Shown one piece after another: positions 1 through 8,863 of a stretch of DNA of 64,000 nucleotides. Origin of the DNA: Shimia sp040370365 (lineage in GTDB: Bacteria > Pseudomonadota > Alphaproteobacteria > Rhodobacterales > Rhodobacteraceae); contig NZ_BAABWQ010000003.1 in the NCBI RefSeq assembly GCF_040370365.1, positions 1 through 64,000 of the forward strand, in the 5' to 3' direction. The notes below the pieces were generated by a model. It saw only the letters and a list, made by a program, of their open reading frames with translations. It did not search any database and was not told where the DNA came from. The translations under genes were made by a program, and so were the position numbers. Positions within the stretch are counted from its first letter, which is position 1; each line of letters begins with the position of its first letter.

Positions 1-268
1 TATTTAGTCCCGGGTGCGGCGAGTCGCAAGCGCTTTTTTACAGGAAAATGAAAAAACTTCACCGACTGACCATTTTTTTCGCAAAACCTCCAATTTTTAA
101 GGGGTTTGAGAGAGTGGTATTTTATCGGGTTTTCGGTTTTGGGCAAACCCGCCCGCCCCACCGGTGGCTCACATTGCGAACCACCTGGCTTTTAGGAAGG
201 CACAGTCACCTTGACGTCCGCGCCGCTGCAAGGAGTCACCACCTGAACTTCAGCATAGCTCATTGTGA
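1..268. other. Left edge, no convincing gene
   Basis: Short AT-rich stretch followed by GC-rich sequence downstream of the waaA stop. A 23-codon minus-strand ORF (192-263) begins 6 bases past the waaA stop but has no Shine-Dalgarno sequence. No tRNA-like cloverleaf or strong terminator hairpin was seen. Confidence 0.5.
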
Positions 269-1534
269 TCAGGGGCGTCGCGACATCAGCGACAGCAAAT
301 CCGCGGCCAATGGCGTCAATCGCGCACGCGCGGCGCTCACCAAAGACGCAGCCTTCTCGGTGACCTGCACGGGCACCCCTTCGCTCACAGCAGCAGCCAG
401 CGCCTGCGCGGATTGAGGACCCGAGGAAATGCACCGCGCCAAACCCGCAGCATCCAAATCCAAATAGTCCTGTGCAAAGTTGTGGGTGATCGGACCGTGC
501 AACACAGGGCACCCAAGGCAAAGTGCTTCCCAGGGGTTATGACCACCGACGTCATCAAACGATCCTCCCACAAAGGCGGACTGCGCCAAACGATACCACA
601 GCCCAAGCTCACCAAAGCTGTCCGCAACAAACACCATGTGCTGGGGCTTTGGCCTGCCCCCTTCGCTGCGAACGATATATGTCAGATTGCGCGCTTTGAC
701 GGCCTCCACAACCGCGCCCACGCGATCTGGTGCGCGCGGCGCTATGATCAGAAGCGCCTCGGGGTCGCGCGCCAAAATCTCTTGGTGCGCCTCCAGAACA
801 ACAGCTTCATCCTTTGCATGTGTGGAGGCCGCCACCCAAACCCGCCGCCCCAATAGCGCATGGCGCAGCTGTTCTAGTTCCGCGTCATCAACGGACAAGG
901 GCAATGCAGCAGGTTTTAAAGATCCCATAACCTCTGGCTTGGGCACGCCGAGATCACTTAAGCGACGCGCCGTTTGTGGATCTTGCGCGTAGATCCGGTC
1001 AAATCGCGACATCAACGCCGTAAAACCCGACTGAAACCGGCGGCGGCGAGCCATTCCATCTTCACTCAGACGTGCATTGATATAGGCCAAAGGAATCCCG
1101 CGCTTTGCCACATCACAAATCGCGCCGGGCCATAAATCTTGCTCAGACCATACCGCCAAATCCGGCTGCCAGTGGTCAAGAAAACGCCGCACAAAGACCG
1201 GACCGTCCAAAGGAAGAAACTGATGCACAGCATTGCCAGGAAGGTTGGCGCCCACAACCTGTGCAGAGCTACGGGCCGTGGAAGTCACCAGAAAGGACAT
1301 TTCAGGCGCCTGCTGCGCCAACTCCGCCAACAAAGGCCGCAGCGCCAAGACTTCCCCCAGACCAACGGCATGAAGCCAAATCAAACGCCCCTCAGGTCGC
1401 GCCAGAGTGGCCCGCCCAAACTTTTCTCCGCAGCGCTCCGGATCTTCTTTGCCCTGACGGACACGCCGCGCAACAATCAAGCGCATCAAAGGTTGCAGAA
1501 GCGGACGTAGCATCAAATAGCTACGCAGCTGCAT
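269..1534 (-). CDS. waaA: 3-deoxy-D-manno-octulosonic acid (Kdo) transferase
   Basis: Glycosyltransferase family 30 enzyme that moves Kdo from CMP-Kdo onto the lipid A precursor at the inner face of the inner membrane. The 421-residue length fits the family. The N-terminal half carries HAVGLGE with the putative catalytic Glu61 (many relatives have HAxSVGE, so Ser is Gly here). The C-terminal half has the GGSF...GGHNPWEA nucleotide-sugar signature. The ATG at 1534 is preferred because AAGGCGG lies about 5 bases upstream; a GTG nine codons earlier (1561) is possible. A hydrophobic N-terminal stretch (about residues 5-22) matches the usual membrane anchor. It stands alone here; the neighbour upstream is divergent. 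Confidence 0.93.
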   Translation of the reverse strand: MQLRSYLMLRPLLQPLMRLIVARRVRQGKEDPERCGEKFGRATLARPEGRLIWLHAVGLGEVLALRPLLAELAQQAPEMSFLVTSTARSSAQVVGANLPGNAVHQFLPLDGPVFVRRFLDHWQPDLAVWSEQDLWPGAICDVAKRGIPLAYINARLSEDGMARRRRFQSGFTALMSRFDRIYAQDPQTARRLSDLGVPKPEVMGSLKPAALPLSVDDAELEQLRHALLGRRVWVAASTHAKDEAVVLEAHQEILARDPEALLIIAPRAPDRVGAVVEAVKARNLTYIVRSEGGRPKPQHMVFVADSFGELGLWYRLAQSAFVGGSFDDVGGHNPWEALCLGCPVLHGPITHNFAQDYLDLDAAGLARCISSGPQSAQALAAAVSEGVPVQVTEKAASLVSAARARLTPLAADLLSLMSRRP

Positions 1535-1561
1535 CCCAACCGCCTTTGAACCTTGCTCCAC

Positions 1562-2013
1562 GCTTCTCGCCCCACACTTACAGATGACGTATCACCTTCG
1601 CCCACACGTCCAAACTGTTTCGCACAGACATGCATAACTTGCCACAACCTCTCATCCGCACCACAAAACTTCTGGCGTTACCATCTCTGCTGATGGGGGG
1701 CTGAACTCGCCGAATCGTTGGCCGTTACCATTAAGACATGATGTCCAAACCAACTAGGTTCCGCGCCACGCGATCAACGCAAACAGCGTTGTTTCGCGCT
1801 CACAGACGCCTGCGGGGCTCAATTCACACCATATACCTTTGCAAAAATCACGGTTCTTTCTAAGATCATTGTTGTTTGCGCTTGACGACGATTGCTCGAC
1901 GAAAGTCACAACCATTCGACAAAGCGCCCCGCACGCGCATTAACGGCTGAAGAAGTTTATTGTGCTAATCTTGGCCATTAAACAGTTAGCTGCTCACTTA
2001 GGATCGATCACGC
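1562..2013. other. Intergenic region between divergent waaA and a hybrid kinase
   Basis: About 450 bases holding the promoters of two divergent genes. A 41-codon plus-strand ORF beginning with two ATGs at 1738 has no good ribosome binding site and no recognisable content. No RNA gene or repeat was recognised. Confidence 0.5.
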
Positions 2014-4461
2014 ATGCTTCCTCTGACTTCCTTTCAGGCTGTGACTCGGTTTTTGGGTACACGGCCTTATGTGTCATCTGTGGTGGCAATGGCGGTTGTG
2101 CTCGTATTTGCTGTTATCGCGGAAATGCAAAATCGGACGATCGCGCTACAGGAGCAGCGCACTCTGGCACATAGTGAGACAAGTCGCCTGCGCGCGCAGA
2201 TCGAAGGACACATCGGCGCCAATATTCAACTGGTGCGCGGCATGGTGGCTGCTTTGTCCTCCAACCTAGACATGTCTCAGAACGAATATAGCCAAACCGC
2301 AAGGCTTGTTGTTGGTGACCATCCGGAGTTCTTAAACATTGCCGCCGCGCCCAATTTGGTGGTCACCCGCGTATTCCCTTACGTACCCAACATCGCCGCA
2401 CTGGGACTGGACTACAACCAAAACGAAGCACAGCGCGCCGCTGCATTTCGGGTCCGCGACGAAGAGGACATGGTTCTGGCTGGGCCTGTCGACCTTGTGC
2501 AAGGTGGGCAAGGCTTTATCGGCCGCTTTCCGGTTTGGGACACACGCAATGGAACGCGCGTGTTCTGGGGCATTGTGTCCGCAGTCATTGATGCGAAGCA
2601 GCTATATCAGAAAACTGGTCTCCTCGATGAGACGCTATCACTAGATATCGCCTTGGTCGGTAAGGATGGTACTGGCGCGCAGGGCAGCCTGTTTTTTGGG
2701 TCTCCCGATATATTTGCCGACGACCCCATCTTGGTCGACGTCCAGCTGCCAAGCGGCACGTGGCAGATGGCAACGCGTCCAAAAGAAGGCTGGACCGCCA
2801 AACCGCAAAACATCTGGGGCACGCGCCTCTTCTATTTGCTGGCATGTGTTCTGATACTCGTGCCAATTATTTCCGCCGGGCGGCTTTCAAACAGCCGACA
2901 GGACGTCATCAGAACTCTGCGCGCCCGAGAAACCGAGCTTGAGCGTCTATCGCTTGTGGCGAAACACGCATCAGACAGCATTGTTCTGTCCAACGCAGAC
3001 GGTAAGATAATCTGGGTAAATGCGGGTTTCACGCGCATGACGGGCTACGCAGCGGAAGAAGCCCTCGGCAAAAGTGTTGGTACGCTTCTCAACGCGGATG
3101 AGACCGCACCTTACACAATTGAAGCGATCAAAAGTCACCAACGCAGGGGACAGCGCTTTCAAACAGAGATTCTGAACAAAACCAAATCTGGAAAGCTCAT
3201 CTGGGTCGACACAAACCTGTTCCCGGTCCTGGACGACGACGGCAAAGTCGAGCTCAGTATCGCCATCGAGCGCGAGATCACCCAAGCCAAGCGTTACGAA
3301 ACCGAACTGGCGGAGGCCAAAATTGCGGCAGAGAAGGCAGATCGGGCAAAGTCCGAGTTCCTTGCCAATATGAGCCATGAAATCCGCACACCGATGAATG
3401 CCATTATAGGGATGTCGGAGCTCTTGGCGGATTCACCTCTGTCCAAAGAGAACAGTCAAAGCGTGGCCACCATCCGAGATTCCGGCAATGCACTTCTGAA
3501 AATCATCAATGACATTCTGGATCTGTCTCGCCTTGAATCTGGAAAACTTGAGATTTCGGAAGTTGATTTTGACCTACATCGCTGTGTCGAAAGTGTGGTT
3601 GATCTTCTCAAACACAAAGCTGAGCAAAAAAAGATCCACCTCAGCGTTGAGTTTGATGACGATGTCCCAACCGACATCCGGGCCGATGATGGGCGGCTTC
3701 GCCAAATCCTACTCAATCTGATTGGGAACGCGATCAAATTCACATCAGAGGGCAGTGTCCGGATCCTGGTTCAGCACGATGCCGCATCCCCCTACTGTAT
3801 TACTGTTAAAGTATGTGACACGGGCATTGGCATCTCAACAGAGCAAGCCAAGCACATCTTTGACCGCTTTTCTCAGGCGGATGCCGCCACCACGCGCGCG
3901 TTTGGTGGCACCGGGTTGGGACTGACCATTTCAACCATGTTGGCCCGCCGCATGGGCGGCGATATCACACTGGATGCAGACTATACTGAAGGCGCGTGTT
4001 TCGTCGCAACCATCCAGGCATCGGCCCCTTACGGAGATCAAGCAGCGCAGGCCAGCCAACCGCAGTTTGACCCCAGCCGCCTTGAAGGCGCGCGGGTTCT
4101 GCTCGCCGAAGACAACAAGACCAACCGTATGTTGATCCGAAAATATCTCGATGACTATGACCTCGAGCTCACCGAAGTTCAAAATGGGTTGGAAGCCGTG
4201 GAACATTGCCGCCTGCATACGCCGGATATTGTGCTCATGGATATGTCGATGCCAGAACTGGACGGCGTGACTGCCACCCGTATCATTCGCAGCCTGTCGA
4301 TTACACAACCGCCAATCATCGCGTTGACGGCAAACGCCTTTGAGAGCGACAAGAAAACCTGTCTAGATGCGGGAATGAACTATTTTCTGTCGAAGCCGAT
4401 CAACAAGACCCACCTTCTGCAAGCCTTGTCGACCCATCTGGAACATCGCCTGGCCTCCTGA
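2014..4461 (+). CDS. CHASE-PAS hybrid sensor histidine kinase/response regulator
   Basis: Membrane-bound two-component sensor of 815 residues. Order: transmembrane helix (about 22-42), periplasmic CHASE domain (about 65-250, with LGLDYNQN and GPVDLVQGGQGF), second helix (about 272-290), PAS domain (about 305-425), HisKA with phosphoacceptor His455 in SHEIRTPMN, HATPase with N-box NLIGNAIKFT, and a C-terminal receiver with Asp743 in VLMDMSMPELDG and a conserved late lysine (LSKPI). The layout implies intramolecular His-to-Asp transfer and probably an unseen Hpt partner. CHASE domains bind small extracellular ligands; the ligand is unknown. No response regulator lies beside it, so the output is not visible here. 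Confidence 0.92.
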   Translation: MLPLTSFQAVTRFLGTRPYVSSVVAMAVVLVFAVIAEMQNRTIALQEQRTLAHSETSRLRAQIEGHIGANIQLVRGMVAALSSNLDMSQNEYSQTARLVVGDHPEFLNIAAAPNLVVTRVFPYVPNIAALGLDYNQNEAQRAAAFRVRDEEDMVLAGPVDLVQGGQGFIGRFPVWDTRNGTRVFWGIVSAVIDAKQLYQKTGLLDETLSLDIALVGKDGTGAQGSLFFGSPDIFADDPILVDVQLPSGTWQMATRPKEGWTAKPQNIWGTRLFYLLACVLILVPIISAGRLSNSRQDVIRTLRARETELERLSLVAKHASDSIVLSNADGKIIWVNAGFTRMTGYAAEEALGKSVGTLLNADETAPYTIEAIKSHQRRGQRFQTEILNKTKSGKLIWVDTNLFPVLDDDGKVELSIAIEREITQAKRYETELAEAKIAAEKADRAKSEFLANMSHEIRTPMNAIIGMSELLADSPLSKENSQSVATIRDSGNALLKIINDILDLSRLESGKLEISEVDFDLHRCVESVVDLLKHKAEQKKIHLSVEFDDDVPTDIRADDGRLRQILLNLIGNAIKFTSEGSVRILVQHDAASPYCITVKVCDTGIGISTEQAKHIFDRFSQADAATTRAFGGTGLGLTISTMLARRMGGDITLDADYTEGACFVATIQASAPYGDQAAQASQPQFDPSRLEGARVLLAEDNKTNRMLIRKYLDDYDLELTEVQNGLEAVEHCRLHTPDIVLMDMSMPELDGVTATRIIRSLSITQPPIIALTANAFESDKKTCLDAGMNYFLSKPINKTHLLQALSTHLEHRLAS

Positions 4462-4516
4462 CCGCCGCGTTTCCAGATAACCGGCCGCACCTGTTCGTGC
4501 GGCCTTACAATTTTAC

Positions 4517-5683
4517 TTAAACTGCTGGCATCCGTTTTTCAACTATTTCCGCCCACCAGCTGCATCCGGCCGGAATCGCATCATCATTAAAGTTGTACTC
4601 TGGGTGGTGCACCATGGCGCCATCTTCACCGTTGCCAACCAAAATATAGGCGCCGGGACGCTCTTCCAGCATAAAGGCGAAATCTTCTCCGCCCATCACA
4701 AGTGGCGCCTCATCACACTGTCCAGAAATGGATGTCGCCACCTCCGCCGCAAATTCGGTCTGAACGTCGTGGTTCACCATCACAGGGTAGCCCCGATGAT
4801 ATTTGACATCCACGGTCCCACCAAAGGTTGCCGCAACCCCGTCACAAATGGCACTGATCCGAGCTTCCGCCAAATCCCGCATCTCTTTGGACATGGTCCG
4901 AACGGTCCCTTTGATATGCACTTTTTGAGGGATCACATTGAACGCATTTGAAGAGGTCTCAAAGCTGGTCACAGACACCACAACTTGATCCACCGGATCC
5001 GCATTGCGGCTTGCAATCGTCTGCAGCGCCAAAATCGCCTGCGCCGCCATCACAGTTGTGTCCACCGTGTCATGCGGCTTAGCCGCATGGCCACCGCGGC
5101 CCTCAAAGTGGATGTCAAACTGATCTGTGGCGGCAAAAAACGCGCCGGGCCGGATCGCAAAGCTGCCCAAAGGCCGTCCGGGCCAATTGTGCATGCCGTA
5201 CACTTCTTGAATGCCCCAACGGTCCATCATGCCATCTTCACACATCTCACGACCGCCGCCGCCGCCCTCTTCGGCAGGCTGGAAAATCACCACAACCGTT
5301 CCGTCAAAATTGCGCGTTTCCGCCAGATACTTCGCTGCGCCCAGCAACATCGCTGTATGTCCATCATGGCCACAAGCATGCATCGCACCAGGTGTCTTGG
5401 ACGCATATTCCACGCCGGTCTGCTCATGAATGGGCAGCGCATCCATATCTGCGCGCAACCCGATCACTTTTCCAGATCCGGTTGCCTTACCTTTGATCAC
5501 ACCAACAACACCTGTGCGGCCAATGCCGGTCACAACCTCATCCAACCCAAACTCTTGCAGCTTTTCGGCGACTATGGCGCTGGTGCGGTGGGTTTCAAAC
5601 AGGATCTCTGGGTTCTCGTGCAGATCGCGTCGCCAAGTGGTGATCTCATCATGTAGCTCCGCAAAACGGTTCTTAGTGGGCAT
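4517..5683 (-). CDS. M20-family amidohydrolase (hippurate hydrolase-like)
   Basis: Zinc-dependent metallopeptidase-family hydrolase of 388 residues, expected to cleave N-acyl amino acids or related amides in the cytosol. Visible features are the N-terminal W-R-R-D-L-H-ENPE motif, the RADMDALPI segment, the metal-binding HACGHDGH, the EEGGGGG region with the catalytic Glu, and a C-terminal PLVMGGEDFAFML. It is the second gene of a tandem pair, 23 bases behind a close paralogue. A GAGGATACGAG element precedes the ATG. Substrate cannot be read from the sequence; auxin-conjugate, hippurate or aminoacyl hydrolases share this fold. Confidence 0.9.
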   Translation of the reverse strand: MPTKNRFAELHDEITTWRRDLHENPEILFETHRTSAIVAEKLQEFGLDEVVTGIGRTGVVGVIKGKATGSGKVIGLRADMDALPIHEQTGVEYASKTPGAMHACGHDGHTAMLLGAAKYLAETRNFDGTVVVIFQPAEEGGGGGREMCEDGMMDRWGIQEVYGMHNWPGRPLGSFAIRPGAFFAATDQFDIHFEGRGGHAAKPHDTVDTTVMAAQAILALQTIASRNADPVDQVVVSVTSFETSSNAFNVIPQKVHIKGTVRTMSKEMRDLAEARISAICDGVAATFGGTVDVKYHRGYPVMVNHDVQTEFAAEVATSISGQCDEAPLVMGGEDFAFMLEERPGAYILVGNGEDGAMVHHPEYNFNDDAIPAGCSWWAEIVEKRMPAV

Positions 5684-5706
5684 CTCGTATCCTCGCTTTT
5701 TTTGGT

Positions 5707-6882
5707 TTAGTCCGCGACCGGCATGCGCTGTTCGATCAGTTCTACAAACCAGCTACAGCCCGCCGGGATGGCATCGTCGTTGAAGTTAAATTCCGGATGG
5801 TGGCATTGCGCACTGTCGCCGTTGCCAAGACAAATGTAGGCACCTGGGCGCTCCTCCAGCATAAAAGAAAAATCCTCGGCTGGCATGATGGGCTCGACGT
5901 TTGGGTCAACTTTGTCCACCCCAACCACCGCCTGCGCCGCTTTGATGGCGTATTCGGTTTCTGCCACGTGGTTCACTGTGACCGGGTAGCCGTCTTCCCA
6001 AACAACCTCAGCCGTCGCACCAAATGCCAGCGCCGTATGTGTCGCGATATCTCGAATGCGCTGCTCCACCAACGCGCGGTTGGCATTATCAAGCGTGCGC
6101 ACTGTGCCTTTCATGCGCACCGAATGCGCAATCACATTTGACGCGTTGCTGTCGGTGTCCAATGTGCCAACCGTCAAAACCACACGTTCGATTGGCTTCA
6201 CGTTTCGCGCCACGATGCTTTGCAACGACACAACGATTTGCGCAGCCACCAATGTCGTATCCACCGCCATATGCGGCTCTGCGGCGTGACCACCCTTGCC
6301 GGTCACCACAATTTCAAATTCATCTGCACTGGCCAATTGTGCCCCGGGACGGATGGCAAATTCTCCAACAGGCAATCCCGGTGCGTTGTGGAGCCCATAG
6401 ACTTCATCAATGCCCCATCGGTCCATCAAACCATCGCGACACATCTCGCGCCCACCCGCGCCGCCTTCTTCAGCGGGTTGGAAAATCAACACCGCTGTGC
6501 CGTCAAAGTTGCGGGTCTCCGCCAGATATTTGGCCACACCCAACAACATGGACGTATGTCCATCATGACCGCAGGCATGCATTTTCCCCTCAACCTTTGA
6601 GGCATAGCTCAGCCCCGTGGCCTCATGAATGGGCAGCGCATCCATATCCGCGCGCAGCCCAACGGTATGACCTTTTGTATCCGTCTTACCTTTGATCACA
6701 GCCACAACGCCGGTGCGACCAATACCCGGTGTGATCTCGTCCACACCAAAGTCTTTCAGCCGCGCCTGAACAAAGGCGGCCGTGTCGTGCACATCATACA
6801 TCAACTCTGGATTCTCATGCAGGTGGCGGCGCCACTCTGTGATCTCTTCCTGCAACTGTGCAAAACGGTTTCTGATTGGCAT
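5707..6882 (-). CDS. M20-family amidohydrolase, tandem paralogue
   Basis: 391-residue paralogue of the following gene, with the same landmarks: W-R-R-H-L-HENPE, RADMDALPIHE, HACGHDGHTSM, EEGGAGGREM and IMPAEDFSFML. The internal ATG at 6882 is chosen over an upstream in-frame start at 6960 because AGGGGGT sits directly upstream and the M20 N-terminus begins there. Promoter sequence is shared with the divergent dctB gene. The pair probably forms one operon and arose by duplication; changes in the dimerisation (lid) half suggest different substrates. Confidence 0.9.
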   Translation of the reverse strand: MPIRNRFAQLQEEITEWRRHLHENPELMYDVHDTAAFVQARLKDFGVDEITPGIGRTGVVAVIKGKTDTKGHTVGLRADMDALPIHEATGLSYASKVEGKMHACGHDGHTSMLLGVAKYLAETRNFDGTAVLIFQPAEEGGAGGREMCRDGLMDRWGIDEVYGLHNAPGLPVGEFAIRPGAQLASADEFEIVVTGKGGHAAEPHMAVDTTLVAAQIVVSLQSIVARNVKPIERVVLTVGTLDTDSNASNVIAHSVRMKGTVRTLDNANRALVEQRIRDIATHTALAFGATAEVVWEDGYPVTVNHVAETEYAIKAAQAVVGVDKVDPNVEPIMPAEDFSFMLEERPGAYICLGNGDSAQCHHPEFNFNDDAIPAGCSWFVELIEQRMPVAD

Positions 6883-7090
6883 TGCGACCCCCTGCTGATT
6901 TGACGGCAGACTGAACGATTGTTCACCGCAGGGCAAGAGCATGGAAGTAAAGAACTTCACATATCAACAAAACTGTTACTCGGTGCCACAAACTCACGCC
7001 GCCAAGTACTTCTATAGGCAGTGTTTTCACAGCAGTGCACGAATATTGGAGCCCTTCCGACCCACGGGTAAACCCGATAGTCTTACGGGT

Positions 7091-8863
7091 ATGACGACAT
7101 GGATCCGCCACCGCGCGGCGATTCTGGCTGTATTTCTTCTCATCCTCTTGGCTGTGGCCACTGGGGTATGGAACTATGGATATTCGCAGGCGCTCGATCA
7201 ACTCGCCCGGCGCGGAGAGGCCGATCTCGCGCTTGGCGCTGATCGGCTCATTTCACAGCTTAAGCGCTATCAAGAACTGGCGGTTTTGACCTCCGACAAC
7301 CCCACTTTGGTTGGCCTCACCAACAACACAACATCCAGCGCAGAGGGCGCAAAGCTGTTACGAGAAATCGCGGACAAAATGACCGCCCGTGACATGGTAT
7401 TTGCTGCGGCGGACGGCACCATTCTTGCGACGGCGCAGGATCAGGTCGCATCGTTCACCAGCCTGCGCGAAACCCCTTATTTTGCGCGCGCTTTGCACGG
7501 CGCACTCGGCATGCACCACACTGTGGACACCCACTACAACGAGCGCGCGTTCTACTTCTCTGCGCCAAGCTTTGACATCACAGGTCAGGTGATTGGCGTG
7601 CTGACCGTGGTGGTCGATGTCGAAGATGTGGAAGAAAACTGGCGGGGTGATGGCCCAACGGTGTTCTTCATTGATGATGCCAACGAGGTCTTCATCTCAA
7701 ATCGCTCGGAGTTGATTTTCTGGCGGCGCCCTGCCGGACAAGCTGGTTTGGTGCCGCCCCAATCAACCGACATCACCCACGCTGCATTTTCTGCCTACAC
7801 GCAAAAAGGGTACGACATTTGGCAATTGGATTGGGGGCCCTATATCCCCAAACGCGGCTTGCATTTGGTGCAGGACCTGCCGATCATCGACATGGCTGCC
7901 GAGGCCATTGTGGACGTGAGCCCGGCACGCCGCATTGCCGCGCTACAAGCAGGCGCCATAGCGGCAGTGGTGATGGTGTTTGGGCTGATAATGCTGCAAG
8001 TTCTGGAACGTCGCCGGGTCCTGTCACAAGCCAACACGGAACTGGAACAGCGCGTGGCTTTGCGCACACAGGCTCTCAGCACGACCAACGAGGCCCTGCG
8101 CCATCAAATCAAAGAACGAGAGGAAGCTGAAGCCGCGCTAAAACAGGCGCAAGCTGACCTGGTCCAAGCGGGTAAGCTTTCCGCCCTTGGCCAAATGAGC
8201 GCCGGCATCAGTCATGAGCTCAATCAGCCGCTGCAAGCGATTCAGACCTTTGCCGACAACGGCACGCGTTTTTTGGAGCGCGACAATGTTGGCAAAGCGG
8301 GCGACAACCTCATCCGCATCTCACAAATGGCGATCCGGATGGCGCGTATCATCAAAAACCTCCGCGCCTTTGCCCGCAACGAAAGCGAACCCATGGGCCG
8401 TGTCGATTTGGTGGCAGTGATATCTCAAGCCGTGGAGCTAACAGAGCCGCGCCTCAAAGAACACGAGGTCTCACTCACATGGAGACCTGACGCCGCCGGG
8501 CCGGTCTTTGCCCTTGGCGGCGAGGTCCGCCTGACGCAGGTGTTTGTAAACCTCATCAACAACGCCATTGACGCAATGTTGGCACAAGAGGACCGGCTGA
8601 TTCATATCGAGATCAACACGGGGCGTAAGCTCTGGGTCACGGTGCGCGACATCGGCCCTGGACTCGCAGACCCCGAGCGCGTGTTTGATCCGTTCTACTC
8701 CACAAAATCTGATGGCACAGCAGACGGCATGGGACTGGGCTTGTCGATCAGTTACGGATTGGTACAAAGCTTTGGCGGCAATATCCGCGGCTCCAATGCC
8801 CCAGACAATGGCGCGGTGTTCACGGTCGAGTTAAACCACTGGCAGGAGGAAAGCCTTGCATGA
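7091..8863 (+). CDS. dctB: DctB-type sensor histidine kinase
   Basis: 590-residue membrane kinase of the C4-dicarboxylate sensor type. Features are an N-terminal helix (about 8-27), a periplasmic PAS-like (double Cache) sensor to about residue 285, a second helix (about 293-312), a coiled coil rich in Glu/Ala/Gln (about 320-362), the H-box GISHELNQPLQ with His375 and a HATPase domain ending in GMGLGLSISYG. The HELNQPL form of the H-box is typical of DctB kinases. The ATG at 7091 immediately precedes the first helix; the long in-frame extension upstream overlaps the divergent gene and is not believed. Its stop overlaps the next start (ATGA). No dctPQM transporter is in the window, so the ligand may differ from C4-dicarboxylates. 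Confidence 0.85.
   Translation: MTTWIRHRAAILAVFLLILLAVATGVWNYGYSQALDQLARRGEADLALGADRLISQLKRYQELAVLTSDNPTLVGLTNNTTSSAEGAKLLREIADKMTARDMVFAAADGTILATAQDQVASFTSLRETPYFARALHGALGMHHTVDTHYNERAFYFSAPSFDITGQVIGVLTVVVDVEDVEENWRGDGPTVFFIDDANEVFISNRSELIFWRRPAGQAGLVPPQSTDITHAAFSAYTQKGYDIWQLDWGPYIPKRGLHLVQDLPIIDMAAEAIVDVSPARRIAALQAGAIAAVVMVFGLIMLQVLERRRVLSQANTELEQRVALRTQALSTTNEALRHQIKEREEAEAALKQAQADLVQAGKLSALGQMSAGISHELNQPLQAIQTFADNGTRFLERDNVGKAGDNLIRISQMAIRMARIIKNLRAFARNESEPMGRVDLVAVISQAVELTEPRLKEHEVSLTWRPDAAGPVFALGGEVRLTQVFVNLINNAIDAMLAQEDRLIHIEINTGRKLWVTVRDIGPGLADPERVFDPFYSTKSDGTADGMGLGLSISYGLVQSFGGNIRGSNAPDNGAVFTVELNHWQEESLA

Noticed and set aside
192..263. 23-codon ORF on the minus strand just after waaA
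   Set aside because: No Shine-Dalgarno sequence, no recognisable content and too short to separate from chance.
7021..7090. Longer N-terminus for the DctB-like kinase
   Set aside because: The extra residues overlap the divergent gene's promoter region and do not precede the membrane helix in a family-like way; the ATG at 7091 fits better.
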